Shown here in pieces: positions 20,483-32,049 of a DNA stretch of 64,000 nt. Source of the stretch: Dipteris shenzhenensis (taxonomy: Eukaryota; Polypodiophyta; Polypodiopsida; Gleicheniales); NCBI GenBank assembly GCA_047967505.1, contig CM106538.1, one strand, 5' to 3'. How positions within the stretch are numbered: position 1 is the stretch's first letter; each line of letters starts with the position of its first letter. Both the position numbers and the translations under genes were made by a program. Below the pieces are notes generated by a model, which saw nothing but the letters and a program-made list of their open reading frames with translations, did not search any database and had not been told where the DNA came from.

Positions 20483-22990
20483 CCCAACCATTGCCCTATT
20501 GCTCCTGATGTGCACTGTAGAAACCATGAAATGGGAATTGCTTCCATGGCTCGTCTCCTAGAGTCAAGCCTCTAACAAGAAGCTTAACCAGGAGTGCCCT
20601 ACTCTGAAGCTCTAGATCAAGAATCCCAAGTCTCCCTATGATGTAGGAAGAGTGATAGTGTCCCATGATACTCTGGCTCTAGGGTCCATTAAATCATCCC
20701 CTCCACTCCACAAGAAGTTCCTAAGCAATTTCCTCACCTGTCTCATATTGTCAGCATGGAAACATCCACAAGAGACCACATACCACATGATGGCCAAAAG
20801 TACCTGATTGAGCACCAGTGCTCTACCAGCCAAGAAAAGTCTCCAAAACAAGGGACAGATCCACACCTACCTCAATCCCTGAGTACATGGTGGAAGTAGC
20901 TTTGGGAATCCAAAACAAAACTTATATCAGCTCCCCAATCCGGAATATCTTGCTCAGCACTAGCCTTTGATTTGCCCCAATTGGCAAGCCACCCTAAGGC
21001 TAGGTAGAACTTGTCAATGGATGTGGCAGTAGCAGTCAAGCTATGCTGCTGATCTCCCTTAATTGTCATTGGCATATCATCTACAAACTCTGTTTCTACA
21101 AGCTCCCACTTTTGGGAGATAGCCCCAAAGTCCCTGTAGCCTACGAGAAGTAGCCCATCACCTCCGCCACAAAAAGAAACAGCTATGGTGCAAGAGGCCC
21201 ACCCCTGTTTGACCGATATGGATAACTGGAATGCTGGGCCACATTCCACATATCACCATTCTGCTAGCCGATTCTGAGAAAAGGGAAGATACACATGAAA
21301 TCCACGTCACTGAAGCCTAGTCTCCTAAAGGTGCCCTCTAGGAAACTCTAGTCAGCTCTATTATGTGCCTTCTCAAGATCAAGAAGTAGAACGGCAATAT
21401 CCTGCTAGCTAGCCTATGCCCTCCCAAAAAGTGAGCACATTGTCTAAGATGCAGTGATCCTGAACAAAGCCTATTTGAGTGGCTCGGATGATGTCGCACA
21501 ACAAGGGTCTAACATGCAGTGCCAAAGTCTTAACCAAGATCGTGTAGGTAGTCCCAAGAAGTGTATTGTGTCTCCAGTTCCTAAGATTCGAGATGAGACT
21601 AATAAGAGTTATACACAAGGGCTCTCCAAAAGATCCCAGCTGAAGAGCCACTACAAAAGCAGACGAAGATGAGGTCCAATGATCTCCCACATGGTCCTGA
21701 AAAATAGTGGATCCTCTCCGGGGCATTCCATGGGTAGCTCTTGTAGGACATCTGTAACCTCCTAAAGAGAGATTGGTCTATCCAACAGTTGCTCATCTTA
21801 TCTGAGACGACCTGCAAAACTCCCTCGCTTTGGCTATTCATCTGTTATTGGGTTTGCTGTATAGAAACGGGAATAGAAGTCTGATGCAATCTCCATGAGA
21901 CGATGAGGGTCCGCTTGCAATACATCAGCATCATCTATAGGCAATCGGAGGAATATCTCTATCCAACTGCTCTGAAGAACTCTCTCGAGCATCTATCACC
22001 CTTCTGGATTCAGAAGGTCTCTTGTGAGTAGAAGAGGAACTGAGCTCTCCTAGCTTGCAACTCTTGCAATTCTCCTGTGCTGCTCTCCAAGAAAATGTAG
22101 TCCAGTAACCTTTGTACCATACGATGTAATCTAGCTATCTCTGCAACGTCCACCTTCTCCCTCTCTCTATGTTTTCTTTTTCGCTTTTCCTTTCAACTGG
22201 CATGCAACAATGACCTCCCTAGAGCCTTCTCCACCCGTCCTAGCCCCACTCGTCTGTCCTCTGAGAGCTAGATGTCTTGAAGCTCCTGCACAAACTCGAT
22301 CTCCTCAACAAAAAAATCCGAAACTCTGATTGCACCAGCGCCACCTAGTTTGAATGTCAACAAAACCTGTAGCAACACCGGGTCCTAGTGAGAGAACTAA
22401 TTAAGGAAAGGATCCATAGGAGACCCAATGATTGTAAACTATCTGCCAGGAGTGAAATCATCCAGCCGAGATGAATCCTGAAGTCCAGCATGAAGCATGA
22501 AGCAGTCCCACTCTACCTCTCTCTATCTGTCATCCGCCCTCCCTCTGACCAATCTTGTCTTTGGATAATTCAACCATGTTGAAATCTCTTCCAGCAATCC
22601 AAGTGTCTGCCTATGGACGTGTCTCCCTAAGCTGCCTCCAAAAGATGCGTCTATGCCCAGGTATAATGGGAGCATATACATTGAGAATACCAATGGTAGT
22701 ATTCTCAAACTGGATGATGATGTAAACTGCTCTGCTTCTGAATGATATCTGCAACTCATCTGGCAAAAACAGAAGTGCAAATCCCACCTCTAATGCCATC
22801 TGCTGGACTCCATATATATAGTCCTGCAATCTCCCTGATAAGTGATCTGCATCTGTCAATCCTCGCCTGCAACAACTTGGGTTCCTCAATGAGTACAATG
22901 TCCTGTTAGGTTGTGAGAACTAGGCCTCTAGTTTGAGACGTCGCCTTCAATTTCATCTCTGTTGCTGTATTTTTTTTCTAGACCTGGTCA
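20483..22990 (-). pseudogene. LINE-C 5' part: endonuclease and RT
   Basis: A decayed plant LINE ORF2 on the - strand. Endonuclease (about 22900-22500): DIVLIEEPK, IQFENTTIGILNVYAPIIPG and a damaged GDFN site reading AGRDFNMVE. RT (about 21750-20870): LGTTYTILVKTLALHVRPLL followed by IGFVQDHCILDNVL, the conserved finger/palm blocks, then SVKQGWAS and EFVDDMPM, in which FVDD replaces the usual YADD. Thumb (about 20830-20695): AGRALVLNQVLLAIMWYVVSC and LRNFLWSG. Frames shift repeatedly. The remaining C-terminus is at 12398-13988, beyond the copia insertion. Together the two parts make about 4.1 kb, a plausible ORF2 plus tail. The 5' boundary is not defined. Confidence 0.75.
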
Positions 22991-23690
22991 ATTTGCTGTA
23001 ATCTCTGCCATGGAGTGCAGGTTGGAGCTATCGCCATATCGTTGAAGGGGGTTCTTCCTTGCCTGTATGGTGTTCAGGACTGGTTTGTCATACTTTCTAC
23101 CGCCGCCTCTGATTCTGCAGCCACCACGCCTGTTTTTTTTCAAAGACGTTATTACAGCATGTTGCCAATTTTCTCTGTTGCCCAACGCCCATTTTCTCTA
23201 AAGCCTTAGTGAAACTTTACTAAGGTTCCTTAATCTCAATTTTGGCTATCCACGACCATCGTATATGCATCACTCCTTCGTTGCCTATGTCTCCTCTTCT
23301 CTCCACCGGGCTGTTTGACTCTAAAGCAGCACTTTTGTACATAACAAATCTCAGCATCTGAATGGGCATAATGAACAACTTTCATATATGTAATGTCTAC
23401 CCATCATTAACTCTGCAATAATGAAGATTTTTAGCCCTCAAGATTGTGAATCGTCCTACGGAATGCTGCATTGAAATCAGCTCTCGAGACACCGCCTCTC
23501 AGATCTGAATCACAACTCATATAAAGGTCTCTTCTTTGAAAACCTATGTGCACTTCACTACATTACCTGCAGATCCACATCGTCAGCAAATGATTTCTTC
23601 CCTGGTTACTTCAGTTGTATTCCCAACGGATAGTCTCTTCCTCCTGTTTCACCCTCAAGAAATGCAGTGACTGATTTTCTATCTTTTGCC
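22991..23690. other. No recognisable gene
   Basis: No coding motif on either strand. The segment from about 23460 may be the leader of the copia gag relic that follows. Confidence 0.3.
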
Positions 23691-24290
23691 TCGAGGCTTC
23701 TCCACATCTCCATGGCTCTATCTACCTCATCTTTTCCCTTGACTTCATCAAAGAATTTCTCAAGGACCAGTTATCCTATATGGCAAACAAAGATGCAACT
23801 CATCTTGATGAGGGAAGATTTATGGAAAATTGTCCCCGGAGATGAGAAAACACCTTCAACACAATACGAGCAGCTAAGACCTGCAAGAAGCGCAATCAAC
23901 GTGCCATTGCCATTATTGGTCTTGAACTCGCTGATTCTCTCATTCACCATATCGATTTTAAGTCATCTGATCATCAGCAGACCCAAGGATGGGGTAGACT
24001 CGAAGATATCTTCGTTAATAGAATTACCAATTCCAAGGTTTTCTGAAGCTAAAGTTTTATGAACTTAAAAGATCTGAATCTGATGAGCTCAGTGATCAAC
24101 TAGTTACTATGTATTCCATCATCAATCAACTCACTAGTCTTAAGACTGAGCCTGATGATGAGGATAAGATGGCACTCTTGATCAAGAGCATGAAAGATGC
24201 TGCACCCCATTTCCAATCTTCTCTAGAAGTGTGTCGCGTCGCATCGACTACATTTGAAGATATGGTGGCACTACTTTAGAAGGACCGAAG
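23690..24290 (+). pseudogene. Ty1/copia gag relic
   Basis: With frame changes, this reads as a copia gag (Retrotran_gag_2/UBN2 type). It has SYPIWQTKMQLILMREDLWK, then IAIIGLELADSLIHHIDF, then LKFYELKRSESDELSDQLV with YSIINQLTSLK, then MALLIKSMKDAAPHF and TTFEDMVALL ending in a stop. The W-x-x-x-M and the Y..L..L spacing are those of the family. There is no zinc knuckle or pol behind it. The 3' side runs into a fold-back rearrangement. Confidence 0.65.
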
Positions 24291-24562
24291 GAGAAAGGGA
24301 TCTCCTTTCCACCTTAAGACTGAGCCTGATGATGAGGATAAGATGACACAATTATCTTCTTCCAAATGGAAAGGAGATCCCTTTCTAAGTTGTCCTTTTG
24401 TGTGCTTGTGTCTGTAAGGGTTCTCTGCCCTGGGTAGTCCCCTAAAAAATGATTGTATTTGAGCTTTCATAAGAGCTCAGTTCTAAATTTATGAAATATA
24501 CCTTGTACACAATCAAGAACCGAGGCTGACTAAGCTAGTTGATCACTGAGCTCATCAGATAT
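24079..24562. repeat. Complex fold-back rearrangement of the gag relic
   Basis: CTGATGAGCTCAGTGATCAACTAG at about 24079-24103 returns inverted near 24537-24561. AGAAAGGGATCTCCTTTCCA (24292-24311) returns inverted as a perfect 20-mer at 24366-24385. CTTAAGACTGAGCCTGATGATGAGG is repeated directly near 24131 and 24314. The pattern fits template switching. Confidence 0.75.
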
Positions 24563-24574
24563 TTTTTTTCATAC

Positions 24575-26410
24575 TAAATGCCACACCTGACTCATCTCTA
24601 AAATGATGGTGCCTTCAAGTCTGAAGGAAATATGTCGCGATGCGAGGTCTTGTATATCAAACCACCATGCATAGTGTTCTAGAGGAATGTCTCCAGGGAC
24701 CATGAAGAATAGAAATAGCAGTGCTCGTCCTCCAAATCCTTGCTGAAGTGCCCTCTGACATGAGTGGATATGTGAACCAACAGGCTGTGCACAGTAGATG
24801 TACGTGTTCTAACATCGTATGCTGGCAATCTCACTGTCAACCTCCTCTAGGGTCCATGAAACTCCTTGAAGTAGAGCACAAGATCTGACTCTCCCTAGTG
24901 GATACTACAGAGGTCAAATACTACTCTGCCTCACCTGACTGTCTACAAAAACTAGAATCAACTCTAGTCTATGATGGCCCTCCTCTGCAGCACATGGTGA
25001 TAATTGAGACCAAAAGATAGAAGGGATATCTCCGTCAGTCAACCTGGAGCCAGTTTTGGAAGCGAGGTAATGAACCCCTTCCATACTGGTAGCTAAAGCG
25101 GAAGTGAAAGATTGAAAGTACATGAGGGTTCGACCCTCTCTCTTGACGTATGTTTTAACCATGAGGCACTAGGGCTCGTAGTAGCAATATGTCAAAAGTA
25201 GAGGGGACCTGTGGACTGTAGCTGTCTCCCTCCATTCTACAACAAATGTCTCCCAAGCATCCAACCTATCGAGAAATCGTGAGACCGTCTGTGCAAAGAC
25301 CTCTGACCAACTATGACAAGCCGACTGATCCGCCAACCTCGAACTCCTAGGTGAGTCATGCAAGTAGTTCCTCATAGGTATGAATGTCGAGACAGTGTCA
25401 GCAAGGTTATCCAATTGACAACATGAGATCTGAACCTGACCTACCCCCCTGAGTAGACCGCACAGTAAGTAAGACCACTTGCGATGTGGCTAGGGCCATC
25501 CTATCAAAGTCTCCAACTGTTGGGGAGTCCACGGAGTCTCTGCTAAGTACCTTGGAGTGATGCGGCTCATGAACCCTCCTAGAGAAGAGGTGGAGCTCCA
25601 TCCTCTGGCTCTCTCTAAGTAGAGGCTAACCCTGATCCTTCTGGAGAAGAAGGCGCTATAGCAGTCTATGGGCATCTCCTTTGTCTTCCTCTATGCCTCT
25701 GTCTAGAAATCTTCCTTGATCGGTGCTCTAGCAGCTCCATTGTGTGTCTGGGCATAGAATCTGCCACCTATAAGTCCCTAGTAATCTATGGACCCTTCAG
25801 AGTGTGAGACAACTCTTGAGGGCTTGTTAGGGGTGGCCCTAGAGGCTCCAATGGTCCTGGTGGCACAATGTCAACCTCTCTAGAGGCTCCCGTGGCACTA
25901 TGGCAACCTTTATGGATGCTGGTGGAGGTTCAGGAGACCCAAGAGGCATAGGGATCTCTAGAAGCAATGTGGACTCCTGACCATCATGGGGGTGGTGATG
26001 GCCTCAAGATGTATCATGCTAGTCCTATGCATCTGTTGTCCCTAGTCCCCCTATCTCTGCCAACCCCAATCCCAATCTTCAGCACAAGCGTCTACTCGGA
26101 AAATCTTTGATGAAATATCCTTTTCTCTTACAGAAGAGACATTAGTTTGGGTGACCCTCATACGTGATTCTCTGTTCTACATGAGATCCATCACCTGTGG
26201 TGTATGGTGATCATCGTGGGAACAGGTTGCGGAAATGGAAACTGTGAAGTCTGTGTCATCCTAGTGGCTCCCAACCCCGCAAGAGTCTAAGCATATGTCA
26301 ATCTAGACCCTATAAAACCAGCCAAATGCTCCACCGCCTTGGAACACACGCTGATCTCATCTGAGAGCCCCCGAAAAAGAAAGCTATCTAAGGCCCGGTG
26401 TAGTCATGAG
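24575..26410 (-). pseudogene. Unclassified gag-like relic with degenerate zinc knuckle
   Basis: A long - strand reading frame with decay mostly by stop codons. Near 26150-26100 it shows CLFCKRKGYFIKDFP, a CCHC knuckle with His changed to Tyr and the last Cys to Phe. From about 25800 to 24578 a single frame can be followed for roughly 400 codons, broken by eight stops, seven of them TAG. Recognisable pieces include WTPQQLETLIGWP, DTVSTFIPMRNYLHDSP, SEVFAQTVSRFLDRLDAWE, LLLTYCYYEP, VHYLASKTGSRLTDGDIPS and LEHYAWWFDIQDLASRH. I do not recognise these blocks as a known family. The knuckle suggests a retroelement gag or an associated frame; a captured host gene is possible. Confidence 0.4.
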
Positions 26411-27155
26411 AAGTGTTTCTACCATGGCCATAGGTGATTACCCTACCCTGGTACACTTAAGGCGTACTCACAAGGGCTCTTTGTGCATGCTCAGCAGTTT
26501 GCAAACCAATCAAGACGTAACCCCAGCCTATTAGTTTAAACATCGTGACTATTACTTGCAACCTTGCCATATTGGTGTATACCCAGTCTCAATGTTGTTG
26601 GCCTCTGTTCGAAAGGAAACCAATAAATTGTGTTTGTCGAAATCCCTCCTCTACTACATCAATAAGCTACACAATGTCCGGGGGAATGTATATGAGCTTT
26701 AACTTCCTCTAGCTAGGTGATTAGAGTGGCACTGCCCTAAGGATGAGCCTCGACTTCCTCTAGCTGGGTGATTAGAGTGGCCCTGTCCTCCATCTCACCG
26801 GCCTAAGGATGAGGAGATGGTGGGCTGAAAAAGATGGCGGAGAAGATTAAGCAGAAGTGATGGTGGGAGCTGGCAACAAATACTTTCAAGCTTTGCGTGG
26901 GTTTCCAAGAGATGAAGTCATCCGTTGCAATTGTGTGCACAATCAGCAAACAAAGAAACCTCACCCTACAATCACCTGCCCAAATAGTACTGCTTCCTGC
27001 ATGAAAATGACATTGGATTGCGCAAGCCTTGATGAGGAAGGTCGAGCCCAGTTTGATATTTTCCTTCAACTACTAGCATGATCAACCTACTACAAGTACA
27101 ACTTGATCACGCTGAGATTTTATCTCCTACAAGACTATGTCTCAACTCGGCACCA
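26411..27155. other. No confident gene
   Basis: A 74-codon + frame (26857-27081) and an 88-codon - frame (26803-27069) overlap; neither has a motif I know. Two GACTTCCTCTAGCTxGGTGATTAGAGTGG copies lie near 26702-26785. Confidence 0.3.
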
Positions 27156-27159
27156 ACTG

Positions 27160-27720
27160 CTTTTTTTTAAGGTCATACAACCGATAAGCCTTTGACTCTT
27201 CATTGTAACCTACAAAGATACATTTTACTCATGGTAACCAGCTTTGACTTGTCTGCTTTGTTCATATGAACAAACTCATCAAATCGAAAAACCTTTAGAT
27301 AAGTGATGATGTGTTTCTTCCCATGATACGCCTCATATGAAGCCTTCACCTCAACCGCTATGGTCTCTGTCATGTCAAAGATATGGATGACCGCATTGAT
27401 CCCCTCTCCCCAAAAGGACCTTGGAGGCTTCTTCCTCATCAACATACACAGCTCCATCTTAGTGGCAACTTGTTCTTCCTCTCTGCCACTCGATTTTGTT
27501 AGGTTGTATGCACATCTGTCAATTGTCTCTTGCTATCCTGTTTCTTACAATAGGTATGGAAAGCCCAGGACGTGAACTCTCGCCCTTTGTTAGTGCAAGA
27601 GGCCCTCAACTTCTTTTTTTTCACTCTAGCCTTCCATCCAAGACGTATTTGAAAGCCTCGGATTTCTTTGCAATGCAATGTACCCATGTTTTAGCTAAAA
27701 TAATAAATCAATTCAGCCAT
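27160..27720 (-). pseudogene. Ty1/copia integrase relic
   Basis: On the - strand the copia integrase core can be followed. A segment KLRASCTNKGREFTSWAF replaces the usual LRSDNGGEF, then the D/E-helix region QNRVAERKNKLP (usual QNGVAERKNR), then RSFWGEGINAVIHIFDMTET, then ASYEAYHGKKHIITYLKVFR and DKSKLV-x-MSKMYL. The catalytic Asp of the D-x-GGEF block is lost (Cys/Thr), so it cannot be active. There is one frame change between the halves. No LTRs are recognised around it. Confidence 0.7.
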
Positions 27721-29640
27721 GTCTAATACTCTCTCTAACGTTCACAAGGCTGTCCCAGTGGATGGACTTCCACATATTGCATACATCCCAAAAGGCTATC
27801 AGGCTTGCATGGAGGGCAAGCAACACTCGGATGCATTCCCCCTATTTTCTGAGGTTGAGTATTATGTTACTTTAGCTAAGACTTTCATGCTTCAGCTTTT
27901 TACGCAACTGCCTGTCTACAGGGCAACCAGCTCAGTCTAATTAGCCAACTTCAGCAGCTGTCCTCTTGGACCGCTAGAGCAATGATTTAGTTATCGCAAG
28001 TCCCCCACCAACAATGACCCCCCTGCCCTCCCCCCCAGCCCCTTATGTGAGCAGGGGAGAAAAGGTGGGGGGGACTTAAAGACAAAATTTTGAATAGTAG
28101 ATTTAAAAGACCGTCATGGGTAAGAAAAGAGTCCCCACATCCTTGTTAGACCCCTAAAGCCTCTAAGGCGCCTTTGAAGCCTACTATGGCATCTAGCATA
28201 CTTGACTCAGACTTTTCGAAATCTTTCTGTCAGACACTTCATCACTTGGTCCACTATCAAAGACTCTATTTCTTACTCTCTTGGATCTCTAAAGTCTACG
28301 TTGACACAGATCACGGGCGATGGCATTCAATTGTTCCACCCAGCCTACTCTCGTGGATTGCAGATCGTCAGATTCATACGTTCCTTTGTTATTTTCATGC
28401 TTATCCACGAGACCCTCATTTCCCTAGATAGTTCTCCTTGCCAAATGTCATCATTTTAGCCTCTCCACTTGGTGCACCCTTTTTTACCCCTCTCTTGGGC
28501 ACATTTAAGACCACTTGCCCCTTGGCATTATTGCACATTTAGGTGCACCTAGGCCTTAGCACTCAGAACTACCTAGTCAATGCCATTTCACCCTCACCTA
28601 GGACCTTGGCAGTTACTTCTCTTGACCATTTCAATTACGCACAATAACTATTACAAAATTTGGTCATCTAAGAGAAAATGCCCACCGATCTTTCCGAGGT
28701 CATGCTATCTCGGCTAGAGCATAACACTTTCACAATCCATACTTGAGCTTCACCCTCCTCACCATATTCTTGAACATGAAAATGGAAGGGATTGCAACAT
28801 ATCGACACTTAAAGTAAATTGAGCTTGAAAAACTCCCCAAAAGGCTGTTTAAAGGACTTGACCTACAAGAAAAAATTGAGGGAGAATAGAATCTCTATAT
28901 TTACACACCTTTGATATACAAAGATGATAGAAGTTTGTAGAATATTAGAAGCCTGTATGCTTGCATGCATGTGTCTATACTGTTGCAAATTTCTCAAGAA
29001 ATAGACAAATGCCACTTTTTGTATTTACATCAGCCCAATTTGAACACAACGGCATCAATGCATTGTTTCTAACCTAGATTGTACGTAATACAACAAACAT
29101 TGATCCACTTATGTTGCGAACCAAAGGAGTAGGCATCAAATAATTGCTAAGAGATTGTTTGATTATAAGAAAGCCTCCAACAGAGTAAACTCAAAGAGGA
29201 AACCACAAATAGAATGTAGTATGTCAAAAAATAAGGGAAAAAAAGCAAGAGACCTAACAAAAAGGTTAGCATACAAATTTTGTTGCAAGGCTGTTAAATC
29301 AATGAAAGGGCGAGCAATTTTTGCTTCTTATTCATAGTCAGATCTTTCAGTCGTGAAAATTCTATGATTACTCGTCAAACATATTCAAGGTCTTAAATAT
29401 GTCCATAAGGCTTCCAATCAGCATGCCTTCACTTTTCAAATACGTGTGCACATAGAAACAAGCATTACCTTGCCACTATTGCATTATCAAGAGCATACAA
29501 CGCCTCAAGACTCTTTTCCCTTTCATTTGCAACAAAGCAGATTAGAGTTCCAAATGTAGTTGCGAATGAATTCAAGAACTTTTGGATGCATGAAATCAAT
29601 CCATTGCACACTAGAAAAAATCAAAGAATGATTGGAAAGC
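27721..29640. other. No confident gene; small hairpin at 27999-28076
   Basis: Several short frames (27719-27940, 28174-28459, 29155-29337, all +) have no recognisable motif. AGTCCCCCACC (27999-28009) and its inverted copy (28064-28076) form the arms of a hairpin with an inner CCCTGC/GCAGGG pair. I looked here for the next exon of the HAD gene on - and did not find one. Confidence 0.3.
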
Positions 29641-29650
29641 AAAGACACAC

Positions 29651-29767
29651 CGTACATTGCACCAAATGCAGCATAGGTCTCTTCCACAGGCATGGCTGGC
29701 TGAAGCAATGTTCCACCGGCATCGACAAGTAGTGCCTTATATTTTGGGAAAACCTGCACATCTGACC
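29651..29767 (-). CDS. HAD-like hydrolase, candidate exon 2
   Basis: The - strand encodes VFPKYKALLVDAGGTLLQPA followed by MPVEETYAAFGAMYG. This is the N-terminal HAD motif I region of the plant HDHD3-like hydrolases, in which D-A-G-G-T stands for the usual D-x-D-x-T/V and is followed by PVEETYA. HAD enzymes transfer phosphate through the first Asp. The acceptor is TGTATGACAG at 29768-29769, behind a T-rich tract, and the donor is TACG/GTGTGTCTTT at 29650-29649. The exon is 117 nt, phase 1 at both ends. Exon 1 is proposed at 37313-37436. No later HAD motifs (II-IV) are found in the window, so the gene is partial here or is a broken fragment. Family recognition is from memory. Confidence 0.65.
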
Positions 29768-30165
29768 CTGTCATACATTACAAAGCATGAAAGAAAATCT
29801 GAGTCAGTTTTTACAGGGATAAGTTACCCTAATAAACTACATAGATATTCTTCCTGACTGGGAGCAATATGATAAAGTTCAAAGATTTATATATATTTAG
29901 ATGATCCAGGAACATGCCCAAACTCATCCTCTAAAAACACAGCCATAGAGCAGTTTCAATCTCATGACAGTCACTCGTAAGGTTAAAAACCATAAACTCC
30001 ATCACGCATAATAAAGTTCAAAAATTTGACCATAATGCCATCTGTTTTGGAAAGCTACAGAAACTTTGATTAGATCACCATCATGCTTGGCCAACCATAT
30101 CCAAATAGCTGAGCGACACCTTGTACCAGACCTGATTAAAAACCGAGCTGTATATGTGCAGATCG

Positions 30166-30952
30166 TGTTAGAGGTCATCTCCTGATGTCACCGTAGAGAG
30201 AGAGGGCCTTGTTTGTGGGTGTGCCCAACCAGTGAGAGACTAGGGTAGATGAGTCAGGGCCTATGTTGTGGGTGTGCTCACCCCCCGTGAGGATAGGTAT
30301 TCGCCTCATGTTGGCCCGTACTCATGCTATAGTGGCTGGCTGTGGAGGCGCCCTTTTGTGCCAGTGGAGGTGGCCTTGTAGGCAGCTCTGTGGGCAGTTG
30401 TGTAGGCCCCAGCAGATGCTGCTCTTGTTGTGTTGGTCCGACCTGCTGGTCGACCACTTGGCATGTGCTTGGGCAGTGGGCTTGAGCCCTATGTATAGGG
30501 CTGTGTGCATCCCTGCTGGTGGGTCGGCCCAACTGGCCAGGTCGGCCTGTTTGCAGCAGGGTCTCAGCCCTGATATAGGGCCCTGATGAGCCATTTTGTA
30601 GGGCTGGAGAGTCGGCCATGTAGGCCTGTTGGGTCAGCCTGCCCTATGCCAGCCGACTAGGAGGGGCTGGGGGGCTATATATTGCCCCCCCCCCCCCGCC
30701 CCCCCCCCAAAAAAGCCTTATTTGGTGCATCCAATGGAGCAGCACAGCCAGCTCAGTTGAGCAGTTCTGGAGCAGCTGTGCCTACCCTGTAGAGGAGTCC
30801 TAGGGCGGAGGTGTGGTGCAGATCATCCACTCTCTCTGCCTTCGTTTGTTGTGGTTGTTGAGCTGTTTGTCAGAGCTCTCGAGCAGCCTGTTGGTTCCAA
30901 GGTTTTCCCCCAGTTGCAGCAGGGCTTCTTAGTGTGTGTGTGTGTGAGGCGT

Positions 30953-30990
<38 letters not shown>

Positions 30991-31019
30991 TTCCGTTCAT
31001 TTCCGCTGCACTTCTCACA
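30166..31019 (+). repeat. Copia-type 5' LTR
   Basis: Starts TGTTAGAGG and ends CTTCTCACA, directly followed by a decayed primer site (31020-31032). A TATATA element lies at about 30675, in front of a long C run and a transcribed-looking tail with TG and CT microsatellites (30930-30987). No matching 3' LTR is seen in the window. The long frames on both strands here are by-products of GC-rich sequence. Confidence 0.6.
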
Positions 31020-31032
31020 TGGTAGCAAAGCC
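31020..31032 (+). other. Decayed primer-binding site (tRNA-iMet)
   Basis: TGGTAGCAAAGCC differs at two positions from TGGTATCAGAGCC and lies flush with the LTR's terminal CA. Confidence 0.6.
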
Positions 31033-31342
31033 ACGGTTGGCTTAAGACCCGAGGGGCGGAGGGAGTGTTGACACAGAGGAGGATTAGGGTGCTGTTCGAA
31101 GGTGTCTTTGAGGAGGAGCGCATTCGAGGAGTGGACTGTTTGGGTGACCAGCAAAAGGGTGACTTTGAAGGGTGTTTTCAGATCAGAGAGGAGGCGTTTC
31201 CAAGGGACAGAAAGCGAGGTGTGAAGGTACATTGCGCTGTCAGCCCCTTCATCCTCTTCTTCCGCCTTCTCCTTTCTTCAATCCTAAGATCCCTTCCATC
31301 TCATCCACCTTCTCTTCAGTATATCGTCCCCTTCACTTCGAC

Positions 31343-31645
31343 ATGGCAACTTTGTCTGGGATGGCAAAGAACAAGACTAGAATTCCAGTGTTGCCCACAT
31401 TCCCGGTTGACCGGTAGTTGGATGGGCTCAATTACAGCGTTTGGCGGGTGATGATGGAATATGTGTTAGTCATACGACCTGGGAGATTTCATCTTGATAG
31501 GTGTTTCCCGACCAGATCCCCTGGCGAAGGACCTTGGCATCCTGAAGCAAAAGGAGGCCGACACCCTATATCATCAGTCACGTTCCCGGCTTCGAACTCG
31601 AGCAATCCAGATGCCACGATCTTCCAGTTGTCCCCCTCATAATGA
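31343..31645 (+). pseudogene. Copia gag N-terminus, truncated
   Basis: The ATG at 31343 starts MATLSGMAKNKTRIPVLPTF. A TAG follows at 31415-31417, then LDGLNYSVWRVMMEYVL, the typical copia gag opening (L-x-G-x-NY-x-x-W-x-x-MM). The match fades after about 31480 and the frame stops before 31645. It lies 310 bases behind the primer site of the LTR at 30166-31019, so both belong to one truncated element. Confidence 0.65.
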
Positions 31646-31683
31646 GTGAACAACCTGGAGTCTTCCAGGCACCATGCTCTAAG

Positions 31684-31953
31684 GGTCTATTTCAACCCGT
31701 CCTTCCTTTGGCAAGGTCCGCAACAAAAGAACCATCTCGAGAAATGAAATCCCAAGAATATCTCCAGATAACCGGGACCACGAACTTTTCCCAAACTCTC
31801 CAAAGTTAGGGATGGTGAAAGAAAGAAATCTAGGGGAGGAGGAAGGGAGAGAAGGGGCTGAAGAGGCTTCTGAAATCGACATCTCTGCTGCTAAACCACA
31901 CAGCAAAGTCGAACAAACTCAACCTTCCATAGACCAAAACTCTGTATGCACCT
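31684..31953 (+). pseudogene. Acidic open frame, unknown
   Basis: About 90 codons without a stop, reading KRTISRNEIPRISPDNRDHE and later GEEEGREGAEEASEIDISAA. The composition looks like real protein rather than random translation, but I do not recognise it. It may be displaced retroelement coding sequence behind the copia gag start. Confidence 0.3.
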
Positions 31954-32049
31954 GACTGAACCTGAGTCACCCTCCTCCTCGCAAGGGCACGTGTGTTGGG
32001 AGTGGAATCACAAACTTCTTAAACTTATGTGCATCAAATAGATGTGCAG

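Noticed and set aside
29461-29515. Possible further HAD exon on - (ESLEALYALDNAIVAR before GTAATG)
   Set aside because: Has a donor-like end but no good acceptor and no similarity to HAD sequence after motif I.
30263-30619. Three overlapping frames of 90-113 codons
   Set aside because: GC-rich LTR sequence open in several registers at once; no conserved motif.
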